Shown: one piece after another, positions 25,554 through 32,433 of the stretch
Layout of the letters: each line of letters starts with the position of its first letter
Position numbering within the stretch: position 1 is the stretch's first letter
Source: Microbacterium sp. C7(2022)
GTDB lineage: Bacteria; Actinomycetota; Actinomycetes; Actinomycetales; Microbacteriaceae
Direction: 5' to 3'
DNA: 64,000 nt
NCBI RefSeq assembly: GCF_028823665.1
Contig: NZ_JAPEHV010000003.1
Location: forward strand, 310,001-374,000
The notes under the pieces: model-generated
Seen by the model: the letters and a program-made list of their open reading frames with translations, nothing else
What the model was told of the DNA's origin: nothing
Database searches by the model: none
Made by a program: the position numbers and the translations under genes

Positions 25554-26348
25554 TCAGCCGTTCTTGGCGTCGCGCCAGGCCAGCCACTTCGTCACGATGT
25601 CGTAGTCGTAGTCGGGGCCGTTGAAGTTAAGCGTGAACAAGCGCGTGCCGGCGTCGTACAGCGCGTCCGCGGCGGCTTCGTCGCGGCGGTGCAGCTCGTT
25701 CGAGACGACGAGGTTCGACAGGTCGCGCTCTTCTTTCTCGGCCCACTTCTCGATGACCGAGATCTTGTGCCCGATCTCGTCGGCGCCGACGAAGCTGTGC
25801 CAGATGTCGGCATGACGGGCGACCAGTCGCAGCGTCTTCTGCTCACCCTTGCCACCGATCATCACCGGAATGTCGCGCGTGGGCGCGGGGTTGAGCTTCT
25901 TCCACCGCGCCTCGATGCGCTGAAGTCCCTCGGCGAGATCATCCAGGCGCGACCCGGCGGTACCGAACTCGTAGCCGTACTCGACGTAGTCGCGCTCGAA
26001 CCAGCCCGAACCGGTGGCGAAGATGAAACGCCCTTCTCCCCCGCGTGCAGAAATGTGATCGATCGTGCGGGCCATGTCGGCCTGCAGGTCAGGGTTGCGG
26101 TAGCTGTTGCAGTTCACCAGCGCACCGAACTCGACTCGCTCGGTCTGCTCTGCCCACGCGGCCAGCATCGTCCACGACTCGTAGTGCAAACCGTCCGGCT
26201 CTCCAGAGAGCGGGAAGAAGTGGTCCCAGTTAAAGAGGATGTCCACACCCATGTCTTCGAGGCGCCGCACGGCGTCACGCATGAGGTCGTAGGTCACGTG
26301 CTGGGGGGCGAGCTGCACGCCAAGGCGCACCGGAGTGTCAAGAAGCAT
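25554..26348 (-). CDS. LLM-class F420-dependent oxidoreductase
   Basis: 264-residue luciferase-like TIM-barrel flavin/F420 enzyme. LGVQLAPQHVTYDLMRDAVRRLEDMGVDILFNWDHFFP is the typical first part, followed by RVEFGALVNCNSYRNPDLQADMARTIDHISARGGEGRFIFATGSGWFERDYVEYGYEFG, the standard LLM core. IPVMIGGKGEQKTLRLVARHADIWH is the cofactor-binding C part. The length is short for the family. The substrate is not evident. ATG lies 7 nt after TAGGCT. It precedes metH by 53 bp on the same strand, but metH has its own -10 box. Confidence 0.9.
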   Translation of the reverse strand: MLLDTPVRLGVQLAPQHVTYDLMRDAVRRLEDMGVDILFNWDHFFPLSGEPDGLHYESWTMLAAWAEQTERVEFGALVNCNSYRNPDLQADMARTIDHISARGGEGRFIFATGSGWFERDYVEYGYEFGTAGSRLDDLAEGLQRIEARWKKLNPAPTRDIPVMIGGKGEQKTLRLVARHADIWHSFVGADEIGHKISVIEKWAEKEERDLSNLVVSNELHRRDEAAADALYDAGTRLFTLNFNGPDYDYDIVTKWLAWRDAKNG

Positions 26349-26355
26349 GCGTCAC

Positions 26356-26361
26356 AGCCTA
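26356..26361 (-). promoter_or_regulatory. -10 box of the LLM oxidoreductase gene
   Basis: TAGGCT, 7 nt, ATG at 26348. Confidence 0.5.
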
Positions 26362-26410
26362 GGACGCGCAACAGACACCGGGGCCGGGGCGCGGCATCCA
26401 CTCTTCACGA

Positions 26411-27358
26411 TCAGTGGGCGCGACGGGCCTTGAGGAATCCGTCGATGATGTCCCACACGGCGATGCCCGCGATGAAGAACCCCGTGATGATGGCGAGGAT
26501 GCCGCCGACCTCCGACCCGTCATCGGGAACGACCGACGTCCAGAAGTCGAGGTTGATGAGGCGGCCCTGCGTCAGCAGCCACAGGGCGGGAACGGCCGCG
26601 GCCAAGGCGAGCACGGTGTTCCCCACCGCGAGGGGTATCGTCCACCTGCCGGCGCGGTAGACCATCACCTGCAGGATGCCGTCGAGCACCATCACGCCGA
26701 ACAGGCCCGCCACCCACCAGGGCCAGAGCCCAGCGTCGAGGAGCGAGAGCTCAGGGCGGCCCGGAACGAACCCGATGAGCAGATCCCACAGGATCGCGGC
26801 CGCGCCGAGCACGAGCACCACCAGGGACGCGATCATGTCGGCGAAAGTGGCACCCGACTGCTTGGGCTCGGGCAGGTTGTCAAGACTCCAGGGCACCAGG
26901 GGGCCAGAGGATTCCCCGGCACGCTCGACCAGTGCGAACACCAGCGTCGTCCAGAAGAAGATATGCACGACGACACCGATCACCGCGGCGACGGTGGTGC
27001 CGATGACCGTGCCGAGCCCCGCACCGGCGATCGTCTGACCGAGGGAGACTCCGAAGGCGGCGATCGGGATCAGGATCCACAGCAACAGTTTCAGCAGGCG
27101 CCACCACTCAAGGTAGTACCGAGGGCCGATGAGCCACAGCACGCGCTCGGTGTACCCCGCGGCGAGCTTGTCCGGATCGCCGAGGTCGAGGAGTACGGCT
27201 CGCTCAGCTTCCTCGGGGTGCATGCCCTCTTCGACGCGACCGTCGATCAGATCGGCGATGGATGCGAGCAGTTCGGCGGAGAGGTCGTCGCGCTGAGCGA
27301 CAGGAACGGTGCGCATCGCCGCAGCGACGTAGCGTTCGGTGAGAGTGGGAGAAGTCAT
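26411..27358 (-). CDS. HAAS-type membrane protein paired with PadR
   Basis: 315 residues. The N-terminal 70 residues (LTERYVAAAMRTVPVAQRDDLSAEL then DLGDPDKLAAGY) form the small helical HAAS/permease-prefix domain, which is cytosolic. About seven membrane helices follow. Such proteins are regularly encoded just after a PadR repressor and are thought to sense or act in the membrane; no enzyme motif is seen. The ATG is 1 nt after the PadR stop (TGACATG), so translation is coupled and PadR probably controls it. A longer frame to 27568 exists but would overlap PadR. Confidence 0.8.
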   Translation of the reverse strand: MTSPTLTERYVAAAMRTVPVAQRDDLSAELLASIADLIDGRVEEGMHPEEAERAVLLDLGDPDKLAAGYTERVLWLIGPRYYLEWWRLLKLLLWILIPIAAFGVSLGQTIAGAGLGTVIGTTVAAVIGVVVHIFFWTTLVFALVERAGESSGPLVPWSLDNLPEPKQSGATFADMIASLVVLVLGAAAILWDLLIGFVPGRPELSLLDAGLWPWWVAGLFGVMVLDGILQVMVYRAGRWTIPLAVGNTVLALAAAVPALWLLTQGRLINLDFWTSVVPDDGSEVGGILAIITGFFIAGIAVWDIIDGFLKARRAH

Positions 27359-27359
27359 G

Positions 27360-27695
27360 TCAGTCCTTGAGGGGCAGCGCGGCAATCGCGGCGGCGATCG
27401 CGCGGTGTTCGTCTGTGAGGGTGTCCGCCAGCAGAGCGCCAGCAGAGCTCGTGCGGTAGAACTTGCGCGGGCGCGCTTCGTCGGTGTTCCACTCGCTCGT
27501 GAGGTGCCCTTGCTTCTCGAGGCGTCGGAGCAGTGGGTACAGAGTGTTGGCGTCGGTGTCGAACCCACGGGCGTTGAGGTCTTCGAGCAGCGAGTACCCG
27601 TAGCCGGGCTCGTGAAGGAGGCGTAGGCACGCCAGCACGACGGTTCCGCGCCGCAGTTCTTGGCGGTGCGTCTCGAGTGCTTCGGTTTCGCTCAT
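27360..27695 (-). CDS. PadR-family transcriptional repressor
   Basis: 111-residue small PadR (class 2) regulator. The wHTH is LRRGTVVLACLRLLHEPGYGYSLLEDLNARG, then the wing in DANTLYPLLRRLEKQGHLTSEWN and KFYRTSSAGALL. The C-terminal dimer helix (LLADTLTDEHRAIAAAIAALP) is short, as in class 2. It heads the operon with the HAAS membrane protein. An inverted repeat (27699-27716) lies directly upstream between its -10 box and the ATG, an ideal site for autorepression. The divergent menC gene starts 82 bp away. Confidence 0.88.
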   Translation of the reverse strand: MSETEALETHRQELRRGTVVLACLRLLHEPGYGYSLLEDLNARGFDTDANTLYPLLRRLEKQGHLTSEWNTDEARPRKFYRTSSAGALLADTLTDEHRAIAAAIAALPLKD

Positions 27696-27698
27696 GCA

Positions 27699-27716
27699 TC
27701 ACACGGTACAGTGTGA
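27699..27716 (-). promoter_or_regulatory. Putative PadR operator
   Basis: TCACAC-GGTACA-GTGTGA, a perfect 6-bp inverted repeat, between a TATAGT -10 box and the PadR ATG. Confidence 0.6.
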
Positions 27717-27721
27717 CACAC

Positions 27722-27727
27722 ACTATA
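27722..27727 (-). promoter_or_regulatory. -10 box of the PadR operon
   Basis: TATAGT on the minus strand; start expected near 27715, inside the inverted repeat. The -35 is weak. Confidence 0.5.
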
Positions 27728-27776
27728 ACAAGTCGCACACTGCGATTCCGCGTGACTGCTTTGCCATGATGAAGGC

Positions 27777-28796
27777 ATGACGCTCCCCCCGCTCGACGAG
27801 ATCCTCGCCAGCACCCGCGTGGTCGCACTCCCGCCCGTCACCCCGTTCCGCGGGATCTCGACGCGCGAGGCCGCAGTGTTCGTCGGCCCGCAGGGATGGA
27901 CCGAGTTCTCTCCCTTCACCGAGTACGACGATCTCGAGGCGTCGACGTGGCTACGCGCGGCGATCGATTTCGGATGGATGCCACAGCCCCCCGCCCGGCG
28001 CACCGAGATTCCCGTCAATGCGACGGTGCCGGCCGTCGTCGCCGCCGCGGTCGCCGGCGTGCTGGCCCGGTTCGACGGATGCCGCACGGCGAAGGTCAAG
28101 GTTGCTGAGCGGGGCCAGGTGCTCGCCGACGACGTCGCGCGCGTGCGGGCGGTACGCGAGGCGATGGGCCCGGAGGGGCGCATCCGCGTTGACGCCAACG
28201 GCGGCTGGAACGTCGACGAAGCAGAGCACGCGATCCATGCCCTGGCGGAGTTCGATCTGGAATACGTCGAGCAACCGTGCGCGAGCGTCGACGAACTGGC
28301 CGAGATCCGTTCGCGCGTGGCCTACATGGGGATCCCGATCGCCGCGGACGAGAGCATCCGGAAGTCCTCCGACCCCCTCGCTGTCGCGCGCGCGGGCGCG
28401 GCCGACCTGATCGTCATCAAGGCACAGCCCCTCGGCGGGGTGGAGCGCGCCCTTCGCATCGTGTCTGCTGTCGGTCTCCCAGCCGTGATCTCCAGCGCCC
28501 TCGACACGTCCGTCGGCCTCTCGATGGGCGTCACCCTCGCGGCAGCCCTCCCCCACCTCGAGTTCGATTGTGGGCTGGGGACGGCCTCCCTGCTGGCTGC
28601 CGACGTCACCGCCGCACCGCTCGTCCCGCGATCGGGCGCGCTACCCGTGGGGCGCGTCGACGTTGACGAGACACTGCTCGCCGAGAACGCGGCATCCGAT
28701 GACCGCGAGCAATGGTGGCGGTCACGCATTGCGCGCTGCCACGCTCTGCTGGCGGCGGGCGGTGAACCTCAGGCAGCCGAAGCGATGATGAGCTGA
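27777..28796 (+). CDS. menC: o-Succinylbenzoate synthase
   Basis: 339-residue enolase-superfamily dehydratase turning SHCHC into OSB, the menaquinone step before MenE. TAKVKVAERG carries the KxK general-acid/base Lys. The Mg ligands are the Asp of RVDANGGWN, the Glu of EYVEQPCAS and the Asp of IAADESIR. The second Lys is in LIVIKAQPLGGV. The order and spacing are those of MenC in the actinobacterial clade. The start is ATG, with CATGAT 6 nt upstream, so it may be leaderless. It lies about 10 kb from the other men genes. Its 3' end overlaps the TetR 3' end by 28 bp. Confidence 0.92.
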   Translation: MTLPPLDEILASTRVVALPPVTPFRGISTREAAVFVGPQGWTEFSPFTEYDDLEASTWLRAAIDFGWMPQPPARRTEIPVNATVPAVVAAAVAGVLARFDGCRTAKVKVAERGQVLADDVARVRAVREAMGPEGRIRVDANGGWNVDEAEHAIHALAEFDLEYVEQPCASVDELAEIRSRVAYMGIPIAADESIRKSSDPLAVARAGAADLIVIKAQPLGGVERALRIVSAVGLPAVISSALDTSVGLSMGVTLAAALPHLEFDCGLGTASLLAADVTAAPLVPRSGALPVGRVDVDETLLAENAASDDREQWWRSRIARCHALLAAGGEPQAAEAMMS

Positions 28797-29428
28797 GCGG
28801 CGATCGCGAGCTCTTCGTTCACCCGCAGGCGCATCTCGTCGGGCTCGAGGCCCGCCATGACGGCCCGCACCGAGGCGCTTTCCCACGCCACGAGCATCGC
28901 GCGCGCTGCGCGATCGGGCGGCACGCGAAACGTCAGCGCCTTCGAGCAGGCGATGTCGTCGATGATCTGGGCCACGGCGGCGAACATCTCTTGCTCCTGC
29001 GCGAGGTATGCCTCGGCGACGTTCCGGTCTCGCAACGCGTGAATGCGGATCTCACTCATCAGCAAAACGGTCAGGCGATCATCGCCAGCCACGTCGAGAA
29101 TCTGCTGCACGAGCGCGAAAGCCTTCTCGGGGTTGTCGAACCCTGCACCGGCCACCCCCGACATCTCCTCAGAACCCTCGAGCTCAGCCACACGCCGACG
29201 CACCGACTCCACACGCTCGAACGCCACACGGGCGGATAGTTCGAGGAACAGCTCGTCTTTGGACTCGAAGTTCGAGTAGAAAGCCCCGCGGGTGAACCCG
29301 GCCCGGTCGCAGACCGCCTCGACGGAAGCGGCATCCAGGCCGACCTCGGCGAATACCTGAGCCGCGGCATCCAGCAATTTCTGCCGTGTCGCCTCGCGGC
29401 GCGGCGAGGTCGCCGTCGCATCAGACAT
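28769..29428 (-). CDS. TetR-family repressor of the MMPL/YhgE operon
   Basis: 219 residues. The N-terminal HTH is ATRQKLLDAAAQVFAEVGLDAASVEAVCDRAGFTRGAFYSNFESKDELFL, a textbook TetR domain (about 10-58). The C-terminal ligand domain has no close named match. The ATG has a good site (GGAGGA, 3-8 nt). It is divergent from the MMPL operon with 125 bp between them. That gap holds three palindromes, so it likely represses the efflux genes and itself. Its 3' end overlaps menC in convergent fashion. Confidence 0.88.
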   Translation of the reverse strand: MSDATATSPRREATRQKLLDAAAQVFAEVGLDAASVEAVCDRAGFTRGAFYSNFESKDELFLELSARVAFERVESVRRRVAELEGSEEMSGVAGAGFDNPEKAFALVQQILDVAGDDRLTVLLMSEIRIHALRDRNVAEAYLAQEQEMFAAVAQIIDDIACSKALTFRVPPDRAARAMLVAWESASVRAVMAGLEPDEMRLRVNEELAIAAQLIIASAA

Positions 29429-29458
29429 TCGTCCTCCTCGCTCTCATCTTCACACGCG

Positions 29459-29475
29459 GTACTCAGGTTGAGTAC
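29459..29475. promoter_or_regulatory. Palindrome 1 in the TetR/MMPL gap
   Basis: GTACTCA-GGT-TGAGTAC, perfect 7-bp arms. It differs in sequence from the two GATACA palindromes, so it may bind a second protein or another dimer. Confidence 0.5.
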
Positions 29476-29490
29476 GGCCAACGCGCCTAC

Positions 29491-29506
29491 GATACAGTCT
29501 TGTATC
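29491..29506. promoter_or_regulatory. Palindrome 2 in the TetR/MMPL gap (operator candidate)
   Basis: GATACA-GTCT-TGTATC, perfect arms. It is repeated 17 bp on as palindrome 3. Confidence 0.6.
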
Positions 29507-29507
29507 C

Positions 29508-29523
29508 GATACAGCGTTGTATC
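29508..29523. promoter_or_regulatory. Palindrome 3 in the TetR/MMPL gap (operator candidate)
   Basis: GATACA-GCGT-TGTATC, same arms as palindrome 2, separated by one base. Tandem operators offset by 17 bp are typical for pairs of TetR dimers. Confidence 0.6.
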
Positions 29524-29553
29524 TGTTTTGCCTGAAACCGTCTCGGAGGCGCT

Positions 29554-32433
29554 GTGTCCACTCTGCTGTACTCCCTCGGGCGTTGGTCGTACCGTCACCC
29601 ATGGCGCGTCCTCGTCACGTGGCTGTTGTTGCTCGCCATCGCCGGCGGCAGCGCCGCGGCGTTCATGAAGAGCACCGACAACTCGTTCTCGATCCCCGGC
29701 ACCGAGGCACAAGAGGGCATCGAGCTCCTCAGTCGCAGCTTTCCCGAAGCGAGCGGCACCGGTGCACAGCTGATCGTCGTCGCCGCGGACGGCGACGACA
29801 TCACTGCCGACCCTTACCACGACATCATCGAAGACACCGTCGCCGAACTCGAAGACATCGACGGTGTCATCGCCGTCACCGACCCGTTCGACTCCTACGT
29901 CGACGGCGCGATCGCCGACGACGACTCCGCCGCCATCATCCGTCTGCAGTTCGAGGGCGAGGCCACAACGATTTCGGACGAGACCAAAGAAACGCTCACC
30001 GATATCTCGGCCGACCTGCGCGAGACGCTGCCCGAGGGCGCCACCGCCGCGATGGGTGGCGATCTGTACGCCACCGACGTCCCGGCGCTGTCGATCATCG
30101 AGGCCGTGGGCGTACTCATCGCCCTGTTCGTCCTGATGGTGACCTTCCGCTCGTTCGCCGTCTCGTGGTTCCCGCTTGTGAGTGCCATCATCGGCGTGGG
30201 CCTCGCAATCTCCCTGATCTACGTGTCCACGGCGTTCGCGACCATCTCGTCAACGACGCCGATGCTCGCCATCATGCTGGGCCTTGCGGTCGGCATCGAC
30301 TACGCCCTCTTCATCGTCGCTCGACATCAAGACCAAGTGCGCGCCGGGGTCGAACCGGAAGAGTCCGCCGCGCGCGCTACGGGAACAGCAGGCTCCGCCG
30401 TCGTCTTCGCCGGGATCACGGTGCTCATCGCGCTCATCGGACTCGGCTTCGCCGGCATCCCCTTCCTCACCACGATGGGCATCGCCGCCGCCGTTGCTGT
30501 CGCCATCGCCGTCGTTGTCGCCGTGTCGCTGACACCCGCTCTGCTCGGCTTCGCCAAGGGTCGCGTCGTCGGCTGGGGCTTCGGCGCAAAGAAGTCGTCG
30601 CGGCGCCGGGGCGCGGCATCCACTGATCACGAGAGCGAAGAAGCGGATGCCGCGACCGCGCAGATCGACGCTCCTGCCCCGGTGACGGTGAGCACCGAGC
30701 CGGTCGCCACCCCGGTCGCGAAGACCAACCGCTGGGTGACGCTCGTCACCACGCACCCGCTGATCGCCACCGTCGCTGTCGTCGTCACGCTCGGCGTGAT
30801 AGCAATTCCCGCGGCGAGCCTGGGCCTCGCCCTGCCGAACGCCGGGGTGCAGCCCGAATCGAGCGAAGCCCGCCAGACCTACGACCTCACCGCCGAGCAC
30901 TTCGGCCCCGGATCCAACGGGCCGCTCATCATGACCGGCACGATCGTGACTTCGACCGACCCGCTGGGCCTCATGGACGACCTCGCAACCGAGATCGAAA
31001 AGGTCCCCGGCGTGAAGGAAGTCGCCCTGTCGACGCCCAACATGACCGCCGACACCGGCCTCATCCAGATCACACCCGACACCGCGCCCGACGACCCTGC
31101 CACAGCTGAGCTCGTGCGCGCGCTGCGCGATCTGGCACCCGAACTCGAAGAGGAATACGGCGTCGACCTGAAGGTCACCGGGTTCACCGCCGTCGGCATC
31201 GATATCTCCGACCGCCTCGGGGCCGCCCTCGTACCGTTCGGCTTGTTCGTCGTCGGCCTGTCGCTGATCCTGCTGATGATCGTGTTCCGCTCGATCTGGG
31301 TGCCACTGAAGGCCGCGATCGGGTACCTGCTCTCGGTCGCCGCATCGTTCGGGGTCGTCGCCGCCGTGTTCGAATGGGGCTGGTTCGCCGATCTGCTTCA
31401 CGTCGCGAAGACCGGGCCCGTGATCAGCTTCATGCCGATCATCCTGATGGGTGTGCTGTTCGGCCTCGCGATGGACTACCAGGTCTTCTTGGTCTCTCGC
31501 ATGCGCGAGGACTACGTCCACGCGGTGCGCGGGGGCGCAGAGCCGAACCGCGCGACGGCGATCGGCGCCGTCCGATCCGGGTTCACGGCGTCTGCCCGCG
31601 TGGTGACCGCCGCCGCTCTCATCATGTTCGCCGTCTTCGTGGCGTTCGTCCCCGAGGGTGACTCGTCGATCAAGCCGATCGCCTTGGGCCTTGCCGTCGG
31701 CATCGCGATCGACGCGTTCCTGGTGCGTATGACACTCGTGCCCGCTGTCATGGCGCTGCTCGGCGAGAAGGCGTGGTGGATGCCGCGCTGGCTCGACCGC
31801 GTGCTGCCGCACTTCGACATCGAGGGCGAGGCCGTCGAGCGCGAACTATCGCTGGCTGAATGGCCCGAGCCGAACACCACGGCCGCTGTCGTCGGCGCCG
31901 GCGTCTCGATGCGTGTCGACGGCGGTAGCCGGACCGGCACCGTCACGCTGTTCTCTGACGCCGACTTCCGCGTGGAACCCGGCGGCACCCTGGTCGTGAC
32001 GGGTGACAGCCGCGCCAGCCGCGCGTTCGCGCTCACCGTCGCGGGGCGCGCGACACCCGACGACGGCCGCCTGCGGGTCGCTGGGCACCTGCTGCCCGGC
32101 CGGGCCACCTGGGTGCGCTCGCACGTGGGTCTCGCATTGCTCACGGGGACCGACGACGCGTCGAAGGAGGTCCGCAACGCCGTGTCGGGCCGCGCACGCA
32201 TCGTCGTCATCGAGGGCATCGACACGCTCGACGGTCCCGGTCGCGACCAGGCGGCCGCCGCCCTGCGCGACGCCGCCGCACGCACCGATGACCTCACGGT
32301 CATCGTCACGACCCGCAACGAGGGCGCCGCACTCGCCCTCCTCGCTGATGCGCACCGCACTGACGTCTCGTCGCTGGCGCTTCAGCCGCGCACATCTGCT
32401 CCGTCTTCTTCCACCGCCGAGGTGAACGCATGA
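29554..32433 (+). CDS. MMPL/RND permease with a degenerate ABC-ATPase-like C-terminal domain
   Basis: 959-residue membrane transporter. Residues 1-750 form the MMPL core: a first helix (VLVTWLLLLAIAGGSAAAF), an outer domain, then helices with GLAVGIDYALFIVARHQDQ and, in the second half, GLAMDYQVFLVSRMRE. These repeated G-x-D-Y motifs carry the proton-relay residues. Residues 783-945 read like an ABC ATPase (LVVTGDSRASRAFALTVAGRA, then GRLRVAGHLLPG and VRSHVGLALL). However, the Walker A is GDSRASR instead of GxxGxGKS, Walker B is IVVIEGID, and the H-loop His is absent. The domain is thus probably inactive. The GTG has GGAGG 4 nt upstream. The YhgE gene overlaps by ATGA. Confidence 0.88.
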   Translation: MSTLLYSLGRWSYRHPWRVLVTWLLLLAIAGGSAAAFMKSTDNSFSIPGTEAQEGIELLSRSFPEASGTGAQLIVVAADGDDITADPYHDIIEDTVAELEDIDGVIAVTDPFDSYVDGAIADDDSAAIIRLQFEGEATTISDETKETLTDISADLRETLPEGATAAMGGDLYATDVPALSIIEAVGVLIALFVLMVTFRSFAVSWFPLVSAIIGVGLAISLIYVSTAFATISSTTPMLAIMLGLAVGIDYALFIVARHQDQVRAGVEPEESAARATGTAGSAVVFAGITVLIALIGLGFAGIPFLTTMGIAAAVAVAIAVVVAVSLTPALLGFAKGRVVGWGFGAKKSSRRRGAASTDHESEEADAATAQIDAPAPVTVSTEPVATPVAKTNRWVTLVTTHPLIATVAVVVTLGVIAIPAASLGLALPNAGVQPESSEARQTYDLTAEHFGPGSNGPLIMTGTIVTSTDPLGLMDDLATEIEKVPGVKEVALSTPNMTADTGLIQITPDTAPDDPATAELVRALRDLAPELEEEYGVDLKVTGFTAVGIDISDRLGAALVPFGLFVVGLSLILLMIVFRSIWVPLKAAIGYLLSVAASFGVVAAVFEWGWFADLLHVAKTGPVISFMPIILMGVLFGLAMDYQVFLVSRMREDYVHAVRGGAEPNRATAIGAVRSGFTASARVVTAAALIMFAVFVAFVPEGDSSIKPIALGLAVGIAIDAFLVRMTLVPAVMALLGEKAWWMPRWLDRVLPHFDIEGEAVERELSLAEWPEPNTTAAVVGAGVSMRVDGGSRTGTVTLFSDADFRVEPGGTLVVTGDSRASRAFALTVAGRATPDDGRLRVAGHLLPGRATWVRSHVGLALLTGTDDASKEVRNAVSGRARIVVIEGIDTLDGPGRDQAAAALRDAAARTDDLTVIVTTRNEGAALALLADAHRTDVSSLALQPRTSAPSSSTAEVNA

